The translations under genes were made by a program, and so were the position numbers. From Rhabdornis inornatus (taxonomy: Eukaryota > Chordata > Aves > Passeriformes > Rhabdornithidae): DNA of 64,000 nt. Positions 52,413 through 61,198 of the stretch are shown piece after piece (position 1 is the stretch's first letter; each line of letters starts with the position of its first letter). The stretch lies in the NCBI GenBank assembly GCA_013397075.1, contig VWZS01008178.1:684481-748480 (forward strand), given 5' to 3'. The notes beneath the pieces are model-generated. The model worked only from the letters and a program-made list of their open reading frames with translations, did not search any database and had not been told where the DNA came from.

Positions 52413-52859
52413 TCAGCAGCTGGACAGAGACAGGATAATCCAGAAGTTGCACCACAAAAAGACAGAAGACAGGACAATGGAAGAGGGGAAAAGACATTCA
52501 CAGGGAAAATGATGCTCAGAGAACCACTGGCTCTGGAAATTTTCAGACTGGACAGAACAAAGCCCAGGTCCTTGAGGACTCAAAGTCTGTTCTACTGAAG
52601 TCTGGGGCTGTGATCCTGCTTTTTGGCCTCCTTTCGTAATCCTGACTTTTACCTTCATGCAGTCAGTGTCCTCAAGGTTACTGCCAAACTTCACGTGGCC
52701 CAGCACTGTAAGCATGAGGTTCAGCAGTGTCTCCCCTCTCATCAGCTTCTCAATCACCTGTGTCAAGAAGCTCTGATCAGTGCTGTCATCAGAAACCTGC
52801 TGCATTGCCTGTCCTGCTGGGCCTTTCCAGCACATACAGTGGTGGCTTAAGTTCACCAT
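52413..52859 (-). mobile_element. CR1-type LINE remnant, endonuclease domain still in a 148-codon frame
   Basis: The minus-strand frame keeps the C-terminal part of a CR1 ORF2 endonuclease. HHCMCWKGPAG near its start matches the NHPDICWKxNTAG block. FLTQVIEKLMRGETLLNL matches the NFLTQVIDEPTRGGALLDL block. NLEDTDCMKVKV stands where GSLGCSDHEMVEF is expected, so the catalytic SDH has become TDC. ITKGGQKAGSQPQTS corresponds to the ILRGGSRxKSxIxTLDF region. Similarity ends about two thirds through the frame, and the last 50 or so residues look like chance read-through. It covers the same domain as the element at 51.7 kb, so this is a separate copy in the same orientation. No promoter or start context suggests expression. 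Confidence 0.75.
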
Positions 52860-54555
52860 GAGGTTCAGGGCTTGTGAACATGAGGTTTCTACCTGCTGTT
52901 AAAAGAAAGTCTCACATACTCTTTTTTTCCTTCATCCTAAATGCTATGTATTTTGTGAACATTAATTAAAAAACTCAGCAAAGATGGAAATGCATTTACA
53001 AATTCACAGCAAGTCTAGAGCACTGCCCTTTACTTATTAAAAAACTGCAACGAGGAAGAGACAAAATGAAGAGGCAAATTTAAGGACCCTTTTCTCTGAA
53101 GATGAGGTCATAAAAGACTTTCTTATTAAGAACCTGACAGGTTATAACTATTAAAAAGCAAGTCTGTGAGCTCTAGGGATGGATTTCACACCACCATAGT
53201 CAAGATATATACAGATGTGCATATATCAAACAGTAAAATAAATGGCTACACAGAATTCTAGAGAAAGGCCAAGAAGATATATTGATAAGAATCTGTAAGC
53301 AAAATTGGGAAGCAACTGCAACAGAGATGAATTTTGCAAATGGTGCAAAGCAGGAAGTAGTGCCACAACACAGCAATCAGCACAAGTGCAGGAAAAAAAA
53401 AAGTACAGAAAAAAAAAGTTCAGGCAACTGCACAGGAAATGGAAAAAATGCTGTATTGATGTGTAAAACTTATGCTCCTATGCACCAAAAAATCTGTGAG
53501 ATTGTGTGTCTTAAACACAGTAAAGAATGTTTAATCATTGTTCTTAAGAGATCTTGTTCATTAAATAGCATTCTAATAACACACACAAGATAGACACAGA
53601 GGAGCAAGTGTAGCTAAAGAAAATGGCCAAATTCACACAGTGGAAACCACTAAATTTCACCAAAAGAGTGTCCTATACACAGCCCAAAATAAAAATATGG
53701 CCAAACAACATGTGCCAGTAAAATCACAGGAGTTCAGAAAAGACACAAAAAACGTGTGGTATCTGCCATCCAAAAGCAGGAAACAACACTCAGAGAAAAA
53801 CTCAATTAATGGATCTGATTTCTCCTTGGTTACCAGTAAAGCAACTAAAAAGATAACATTACATTTGAATTACAAAATTATTTTCCATACCTCCTGAAGA
53901 ATCTACTGAACCTTCCTCACACAGGAGTTTTTGAAGGCAGGCTGGAGAGGTGTGACATGTGGATAGCCTGGGTACCTGCACAACCCCATCAGAGAGAGGA
54001 GGCCTTCTTGGACATTTCCCCTGCATTTTCTATTGCAGTAGGAACCATTATCTTCACCTTGGAAGAAAACGGGCCATTATCCTGGATTGCATAATTTTTG
54101 GTTCTGAGATGCACCTGGTCAAAATTATGCAGAAGTGTCAAGTTTAATGACATGAGAAGTTGAGCATTCTCCTTCCTCATGACAGTGCCAGGGGATGTAG
54201 CAAAGGACCCAAAATGACACTTTCGTACCTTCTGTGCCATGTCAGAGCAAACTGGTAAAGCAGGGTGCTACATTTATGAGCAGAGCTGAAACCCTGACAT
54301 CTGTTTCTACCTCATGATGGTAAAGTAGAACTTAAATATTATATTAAAATTAAATATTAAAAATTTCGCTGGAAAGCAAGCCAGACAAATCATCTGAAAA
54401 TGTAAAAGGGCGTGCTCATAGCCTGGGGATATGAGCTGCAGTAAACACTAAGAATGCCTTAAGCAAAGGGTCTTAAGCCATAAAAGACCAGACTTTAGTC
54501 TCAAGCAAGAGCCATATTATTTTAAAGTGCAAAACAGCCTTTCCCCATGACTCAT
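52860..54555. other. Single-copy DNA, no gene seen
   Basis: A-rich sequence with small A-runs near 53391 and 53411. Plus-strand open frames at 53282-53593 and 53640-53897 are lysine-rich through AT bias and have no domain. Confidence 0.5.
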
Positions 54556-54585
54556 TTTCAAGTAATATTGCAATATTACTTGAAA
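54556..54585. repeat. Perfect 30-bp palindrome
   Basis: The left arm TTTCAAGTAATATTG (54556-54570) is followed at once by its exact reverse complement CAATATTACTTGAAA (54571-54585), with no spacer. Translated on either strand it gives the same peptide (FQVILQYYLK). No transposon is recognisable around it. Possible origins are the join of an inverted duplication, a miniature-transposon remnant or a protein-binding dyad. Confidence 0.97.
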
Positions 54586-55998
54586 GACTCCAATATAATA
54601 TGGTTCAAAAATAAGAAGAAAAATGTAAGCCCCCTGCAAAGCCCACGGAACCAAATTGCCATGGAGGCTACTGCACAAGAGGAGACCAAAAAAGAAAAAC
54701 CTCTTGGCATCAGCAGAAAGCACCAACTTTTGCCCTGCTGAAATAAATCAAACTCTCTTTACAGAAGCAGCAGGGAGGGCTGGGAGCAGAACTGCTGCAG
54801 AATCACAGAGCAGGCTGTTTATTAGCCTCTTACACACCCATGGGTTTGGGAGCTACTTGAAGATGTGTACACAAAGTGAAATAGATGGTGCACTTGCTAT
54901 ATTGACCCAAGCAAGTATCTATGAATAACATTTTCAAGCTTCCCCTGGAGTTGCAGTTTCAAAGCAGAAACTAATCAATGAGCACTGACTGTAAGATCCA
55001 AAAGAGAAACTAACAGATACCACCAAAGAGGATTTTGCAAATATGGAAGTACTTAATCACAACTAAGGTTCAGCTTGGGTCCCATTAGTAATACCACAAA
55101 CACTTTCAAGAGCAGCTAATGATCTGAAACCAGCAGTAAACCTGCATGCAAACATGATAAAAAGCTTTGCATTCAATCTGCAAGTCTGCAGATGAACTAG
55201 AAACAGATCACTGAAGAAGAAACGTTGCAAATAGAAAATAATCAGTCTGTACGCATGTTTCTAATATCAAAATCCTAACACTGTTGTCTGGGTTACTTTT
55301 CAGGGCTGAACAAATCAACTTCTACACCAGTGGAAAGAAAAATGTCAGAATGAATACCAGAATCAGAAAATCCCAATAAAATGAGATAGTTCTCATTTGG
55401 TCCCAGATAAATGGAGGCATTCAAGAAACACTAAAGTACCAAAAGAACAGAGATGTCAAAATAAAATAAATTAAGAAAATTGTTTTCATAGTTTAAAATA
55501 GCAAGAATTTGATAAAATTGATGGACCTAAACCAAGCTATTATGTTCCAGAAAGAATCATTTCAATCGTGGTCACTAAGGAGAGATGAAGACAAGACTTT
55601 TAAAGGAATCGAGCTTTTGAGAGAAGCCTTTTGACAGAAGGAAGTGAAAGGGGCAGGCATCTGATAATCCATGTATTGACAGCTGAGCAGAGTGCTGCAA
55701 AACAGTGGCTTGGAAAGATTGTCCACCCTCCTAAGGCACTGAGATATGTTATTGCTGCCTGAAAGCAAACTAAAGAGCTATACCAGTCACTGGATTTATC
55801 AGAGCTTGCTAATTTAATGATAGTTTACTTCAAAAATAGAGCAGTAAATAGAGATTTCCAGGAAATGAAGCCTCCTATTGCCATGATTTCTGTACCATGT
55901 ATGGTGTTTTCTGCAAGATTTCATGTTCAAGTAAAGCAAACCCACACAGAGTCTGGCTAGAAGATGGCATTTGTGAAGAAGTATTTCATGTCCTGCAT
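54586..55998. other. Single-copy DNA, no gene seen
   Basis: No gene or repeat recognised. Short frames only. Confidence 0.55.
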
Positions 55999-56235
55999 GG
56001 GTAGATACAGACTAGATATAAGGAAGAAAATTTTGGAATTTGATTTCTTACAATAATTTTCATAGAAACACAGGAACAAACTGTGGTGGAAATGATCCCT
56101 GAAAACATTTGAGGCCAGGTTAAATGGGGCTCTGAGCAATCTAATGGAGGTCAAGGTGTCCCTGCTCATTTCAGAGGGGTTGGACCAAATGACCTTTAGA
56201 GGTTTCTTCCAACCCAAACCATTCTGTGAGCCTGA
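55999..56235 (+). mobile_element. CR1 LINE 3' fragment
   Basis: Starts in GGGTAGATACAGACTAGATATAAGG, the CR1 block usually written GGTAGATTTAGACTAGATATAAGG. It continues through GAAAACATTTGAGGCCAGG, TTAAATGGGGCTCTGAGCAATC, GGTGTCCCTGCTCATTTCAG, GGTTGGACCAAATGACCTTT and CTTCCAACCCAAACC, ending in the CR1 terminus CATTCTGTGAGCCTGA. An internal segment around 56035-56090 is diverged or rearranged. This is the shortest of the plus-oriented CR1 copies and carries no ORF. Confidence 0.93.
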
Positions 56236-57329
56236 AATCCTTACAAAATGCAATTCCTTAATAAAAAAGTAAATAAATAAAATTGTCTTTGATGGTCAAG
56301 AGGTACAGCTAAGAAGCATTTGTTTTCTGTTGGAGTATAACACAAGAACCCTGCATGCTAAACAGAATTCAAAAATCATGAAAAAAGGTTATTAAATAGC
56401 TATTTCATAGCCAGCTTCTGTTCTGGTTGCACACTGCTCTTGCAGTCCAATTCACCCTCCTTAGCACCCTGTAACAGGAACAAGTTAAGTTTATATCATT
56501 CCTTATTACCACTGTAATCACAGTCTTGAGACGAGATTCATTTTAGCCATTTTCTGCTCTTGTTGCATCATTTGTCAAGAAAATGAGGAATAAGAATTTC
56601 AGCACCTAATATACTCTATGAGTTATATGACTGTGCCAGGATTATACTCAGCTTTGCTGATAGTTGGTAGTCCCCTGTCCTACCTTTGTCTGCATAGATA
56701 TGCTTGGGAGCTGACTTATAACCAGCCATCACTTCACTTTTCTAGGGAGAGCCTTCACTTCTGGATCTGCCCAAGCTGTGGCACCTAGCAAGCAACCAGA
56801 AGAGGATAGTAAACCTATTAATTGGGCAATAGCAATAATGAGGGGCAATAAGTCACCTCAATCCATTTTGGGGAGCTTGCTGCCAGGTGTGAGCCTTAGT
56901 GTGCACAAAGTCCATTTGCAGTTGTACAAGGAGACAGGGATGTCAGGGCACAAGGTTTTGTATGTGTGTGAAACAGGTGGGTGATGGATATAAACCACAT
57001 GAGTGTGTAAATTTAATTGGCTATGGACATTGATCCTCCACACAGAAATACAAGAGGTATTTGGTGCTTTCATTGCCTTTGTGTTCACTGAAAGGTCTCC
57101 TCCCACATCCCTGTGCTGAGGCAAAGCCAAGGGCAGTGAAGCACTGCTCATGGTAGAAGATCAAAGTAGGGACTACACAAGCCTGGACCAAAAGATGTGA
57201 GAGCAGGAAGGATGCACCCAAGGATGATGGCTGATGCATTAAGGATCTGTTCTCTATGTCTTTGAAAGGTCACAGTGGCTGGAGAGGCTTGTAATGACTT
57301 GAGCAAGACAAACATCAGATGCATCTTCA
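56236..57329. other. Spacer between CR1 copies, no gene seen
   Basis: About 1.1 kb without recognised features apart from an AT-rich start (AAAAAAGTAAATAAATAAAAT near 56264). No domain-bearing frame. Confidence 0.5.
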
Positions 57330-58085
57330 GGGATGTCAAGAGGGAGCTGGAGCAAGGGCTTAACAAACTGGAGAAATGAGCTGGCAGAAATTTGCCAGAG
57401 TTCAGGAAATTCTCTGTACATGGGGAGGAATATCTGCACACTGGCACAGGCTGGAGGCCCAGCTGGAAAAGCAGCTCCACAGGTAAGGATCCACAGGTGC
57501 TGGTGGGCAAATTGAGGGCAAGTGAGAAGTGCACCACTGCAGCAGATATAAACAACCAAATATTGGGCAAAGCACAGAGAACTAGTCAAGAGAAATGATT
57601 TTTCATCATTGTTTGGCACTTGCAAGACAGCATATGGAGTACTGTGTCTCATTGGGGCTCCTGTGTACAGGAGGGACACAGGCATGCAAGAGAGAGTACA
57701 GCAGATGTTCCAGAGCCTGGAGCACATAAAGTGCCATAAGAGGCTGAAAAAGCTGGTTTGGTTCTGCCTGGAAAAGAAAGAGGGTCCAGGGGAGGATCTC
57801 ATTACTGTCTTTAACTACTTAGTGGGGTGGTATAGACAGAAGACCCACAAAAGGTTCAGAGAGGTGAAACACAACAGGACAAGGGGTGCTAGGTATATTT
57901 AATATAAGTAAAAGCTCAATATCTTGAGGGTAATCAAGCCTGAAATCAGTGTCCTCAAAAACATTTACATCCCAATTGGTAAAGGTCCTGAGCAACATCA
58001 CTCAACAGTGAAGTCAGCTGTGCTTTAAGCAGTGCCTTAGACCAGAGTGTTCAACCTAACTCATTCTATCACTTTGTGATATAAG
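57330..58085 (+). mobile_element. CR1 LINE, longer copy retaining the end of ORF2
   Basis: This plus-oriented CR1 keeps the C-terminal coding part of ORF2 and the 3' end. KLEK-stop-AGRNLPEFR near 57367 matches the RLEKWAGRNLMKF block. MEYCVSLGAPVYRRD from 57634 matches LEYCVQFWAPQYKKD. SLEHIKCHKRLKKL and then FCLEKKE (about 57715-57780) match GLEHLSYEERLREL and FSLEKRR. The 3' part is more decayed, but GCTTTAAGCAGTGCCTTAGACC, TTCAACCTAACTCATTCTATC and CTTTGTGAT mark the terminus near 58081. Stops and indels break the frame, so it is inactive. The minus-strand open frames of 182 and 140 codons across it are antisense shadows. Confidence 0.93.
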
Positions 58086-59271
58086 AGCAAATTCAGCATC
58101 AGCCCTTTTCTTCACTGCCTTTTTCTCCAGCCTTACAAGGCTGTGTTGTTGTCTCAAACACTCCCTCCTCGGGGAGCCTTCTTCCACGTCCCTAAATCTT
58201 TTGAAGTATTCTAATGCTGCCAGTAATTACTGTCTACCTCTGTATTATGTGTGGAAAGTGGCACGCTGTTGAATATGAAAAATACAGTCACTCACAATGC
58301 ACATTCTAACAACAGGGAACTTAGACCAGAATTAATGACTGATGAAACCACAATGAATTGAGAAAAGGGTAATGAGCTCCCTGTGGCCTCCACCATGCTG
58401 CCCACCTGCTAAAATCTCCCTTCAAAAATCTAGATTCTAATAATATGTGAACTGAAACTAATGAAAACATCATCTTAATTAACACAATATGATAAAACAG
58501 CTGGAAAGCATCTCTGAATAGCAATGAACAGCAGCCCTAGATGAAAACAGACATACACAGACATAGGTGTTGAAGAGAATTATTTTCTGTAATTAATTTC
58601 TTGCATGGGAGTTGATTCCAGGAAAGTATTTACACCTCTTCCTTACAGATATATTTTAATATTTCAAATTAGATGTTCCAAAATATTCATAGCAAAATTT
58701 TCACATCATGAAAGATAATAGGCAGATGAACTTTTCAGGTTTCACCATAAATTTGCAACCCACATTTCAACAGAAGCTGTATAAATCTTTTGAATATATT
58801 TGTAGAATTTTATGGCTTTCAGTCAAATTCTCAAGTTCCTGCAGGCCTTCCAACAGCTGCCTCCCACAAAGACAACATCAGAGGGGAGTGAAAAACAGGA
58901 AAGCCTCTCTTCTGCTCCAAGACACTTCTTGCATACTAACTTGACTTAGAAATGGGATCAGAGAGAATTTTCATAATGAGACATTGCCATCCTGTTTCAC
59001 AGTTACAATTTTAGAACAGCAGGATGTCTCTAGAGCTCTGGTGGATGGAACAATTGGGTTTTAGCCATTGTCAGGGTCCTCAGGGGACAGATATTTACAG
59101 AAGAGGAGAGAAGGTTAAATGTTATCAGTATCTTGGAGTTCTTGGAGTCTTTGCTGAGGAAAAAAAAAATGTACATTTTTCCCCTCCCTATTTTGCTGCT
59201 GTATGTTGTTAGATTATTGTCCAGTTCCTAAGGCAGAAATTCTGTTAGTGCACAAGTTAGTCTATCTCTGG

Positions 59272-59285
59272 ATATATATATATAA
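59272..59285 (+). repeat. (AT)7 microsatellite
   Basis: Seven AT dinucleotides in uninterrupted alternation, followed by AAGACTTTG. Confidence 0.85.
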
Positions 59286-59941
59286 AGACTTTGTAAGAGA
59301 ATTTTTTTTTTTCTCCAAGTGATAAATTTTGGAAAAACAGTCTGTATGAGGTGGAAGCTGACAGGAGGGGATAGGTTGTGTTTGTGGTACCTCTGCACTT
59401 CTGACTTCAGGTTTCAAAGTGGCTCAGGCTACAAGCAGAACCAGCAATAATTTGCTGAAACCTGTCCCTACGAAAGCATCCTCCCATTGCTCCTTCAGCA
59501 GTGAAACCACTGTCCCAGGTCACAGCCCTGGCTGGGACACAGATTCCCACAATGCAGCTATTTCTTCTCCTCCCTCATACCCTTCCTGAGCTGTGTTGGG
59601 AGGGACAGAGAAGGTATCAGGGTGAACTGTGCAGAAATCACTGTCTAGCTGAGTATTTGCCACCCTGACCATTCCCTTTAAAGCCTGCTGCATTCACCTC
59701 TGCCCAGGAGCTCCTCCTGAAGGAGAAGTCAAATTTAAGGACACTGATGCTTCCCATCATCAAAAGTTACAAGGCCCACAGTAGTAATTTCCTTGTTGCC
59801 ACGCAAGGTTGTGGACAGAGACACCTAGGGAGCTGCAAAATTACAGCTCGAGAATCTTTTCTCTCAAGCCTGAATCCTTCTTGCTTCCCAGGCTGATAAG
59901 CTGATGTTAGCTGCAGACAGAAAGGAAATTTCCCAAGGTGA

Positions 59942-59942
59942 N
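59942..59942. other. Ambiguous base (N)
   Basis: A single N between AAGGTGA and TCACTCTTGG. Unlike the N at 13463, no duplicated sequence flanks it, so this may be a plain uncalled base or a contig abutment without overlap. Confidence 0.9.
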
Positions 59943-60137
59943 TCACTCTTGGTCTTCCTTTGCTTCCTTTAGATCTCTATGTTGTATTTGCACACATTCA
60001 CTGGGAAGCCACTGTGAGGTGGATTAGGAGGAGCAGCAAAATAAAACAACACAAATGACAAGGAGAAGTGGTAAGATAGCTGGCAGCCTCACTTATATTC
60101 CCCTCACATTAACAACAAATTCCAGGCTTGTTTAGCT

Positions 60138-60143
60138 TTCACT
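60138..60143 (+). repeat. Target-site duplication, left copy (TTCACT)
   Basis: TTCACT lies directly outside the left LTR end and is identical to 60708-60713. Six-base duplications are typical of class II (ERVK and alpharetrovirus-like) integrases. Confidence 0.92.
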
Positions 60144-60222
60144 TGTTGCAGTAGACCTCTCATTAGGGGTAGAAATGAGCCAAGACACAGAGTCTTATTT
60201 AACAACATGAAAAGGGTCCCAG

Positions 60223-60228
60223 TTTATT
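60223..60228 (-). promoter_or_regulatory. LTR polyadenylation signal AATAAA
   Basis: TTTATT on the plus strand gives AATAAA on the LTR sense strand, within AAGAATAAACTGGGACCC. The remaining 79 bases would hold the end of R plus U5, a normal spacing. A second AATAAA at 60595-60590 lies deep in the U3-like part and is more likely a TATA-like or chance match. Confidence 0.7.
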
Positions 60229-60259
60229 CTTCTTTACAGCTTAGTCAGCCTGACTCTGA

Positions 60260-60281
60260 CTACAGCAAGCTCCTGCTGTAG
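60260..60281. repeat. 8-bp hairpin within the LTR
   Basis: CTACAGCA and TGCTGTAG form a perfect stem around the loop AGCTCC, about 30 bases upstream (in LTR sense) of the AATAAA. It could be a structure near the R region; function is unknown. Confidence 0.6.
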
Positions 60282-60707
60282 GGTCCAGCTGCAGACTCTG
60301 ACTGCTGGCTATTTCCTGCTGGCCTAGGACTCCAAGTACTGGTTTGCAGACTCTGAACACAGCTTTCACCTGGCTCAGCTGTGGCTGCAGGCTCCAACAG
60401 CAGCTCTGACCCCATCAGACCCAGACTGAGCTCACAGCAGATCTTTTACTGCAGCAACTCTCTTCCTTGTCTCATTCTTCTTTGTGTCTTTCTGCGTAGT
60501 TCCTTCTTCCCCAGGGTTGCTCTACCTCTTCCAGGTCCTCCTCCAAACCCCCCCCAACCAGCCAACTCACCCCTTTTACCACATTTATCTTTATTAGTCA
60601 GAGCTGTGACCCATTAAAGGCAAGGCTGTTCCTCTTCTTTGGTAATTAGTCACAACTGTGACTTAGCAGGGGTTAGGTCACTTGTAATCTCTTCTTCTAC
60701 ACCAACA

Positions 60708-60713
60708 TTCACT
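60708..60713 (+). repeat. Target-site duplication, right copy (TTCACT)
   Basis: TTCACT directly follows the CAACA end of the LTR and pairs with 60138-60143 without mismatch. Confidence 0.92.
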
Positions 60714-61116
60714 AGGCTGCAGAAATCACAAGAAGCCCAAACTTGTTTTTCTGACCCAAAGCCAGTTTTGCTGTCTGGAAGGTGAAGGCTCAACAGCAAC
60801 AGGCAGCCTCCCTAAGCTGGAGTTCCATAGCAGCAAAACAAGGGAAAGGAAAAGATGTGGAGTAGATAAAAGCTGTCTGTGTGCTGTGTCCCTGTCATAG
60901 TCCTGGGGACTGTGCATTCTGCATGGAGCATCCTCCTTCCCCCATTTGGATCCCTGCTTCAAATGGCTCCAGTGCCAGTCTCTGCCTGTGAAACACAAAT
61001 GTGCTCTGTGGGGTCAAAACAGCCAGAATGTCCTTTTGCAGCAGCTTTTCTCATATCCCACAGTACCTAACTGTGGATTTGCACAGCTCAGGGGTAGCCT
61101 GGGCATGTAAATCACA
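60714..61116. other. Single-copy DNA, no gene seen
   Basis: About 400 bases between the LTR and the next CR1 fragment with no recognised feature. Confidence 0.5.
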
Positions 61117-61198
61117 GGATGAAAAAATAGAGAATCATTGGAAAAGACCTCTAAGATGACTGAGCCCAAAATTAACCCAACACCACTGTGTTCACCAT
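61117..61198 (-). mobile_element. Very short CR1 3' fragment (inverted)
   Basis: AGAGAATCATTGGAAAAGACC, TCTAAGATGACTGAGCCCA and AATTAACCCAACACCACTGTG match the first 80 bases of an inverted CR1 3' end (usual form AGAATCAT, GGAAAAGACCTCTAAGATCATCGAGTCCAA). The similarity stops at TTCACCATGG, so this is a strongly 5'-truncated insertion. Confidence 0.85.

Larger units (their letters stand above)
58086..60137. other. Single-copy DNA, no gene seen
   Basis: Contains an (AT)7 tract at 59272-59285 and a T-run near 59301-59312, plus a lone N at 59942. No gene or further transposon recognised. Confidence 0.55.
60144..60707 (-). mobile_element. Solitary LTR of an endogenous retrovirus (class II / ERVK-like)
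   Basis: A 564-bp LTR begins TGTTG and ends CAACA, the expected short terminal inverted repeat with TG...CA ends, and is bounded by identical TTCACT on both sides. No gag, pol, env or second LTR is present, so it is a solo LTR left by recombination between the LTRs of a provirus. Orientation is minus: the reverse complement carries AATAAA at 60228-60223, 79 bases before its 3' end, followed by a U5-like segment. The body contains related GCAGACTCTGAC-type units and a C8 run (60548-60555). The intact ends and duplication indicate a younger insertion than the CR1 copies. Class assignment rests on the 6-bp duplication; family name not determined. Confidence 0.93.

Noticed and set aside
57254..57802. 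182-codon minus-strand open frame
   Set aside because: It runs antisense across a plus-oriented CR1 whose sense-strand ORF2 blocks are recognisable, so it is a shadow of the LINE.
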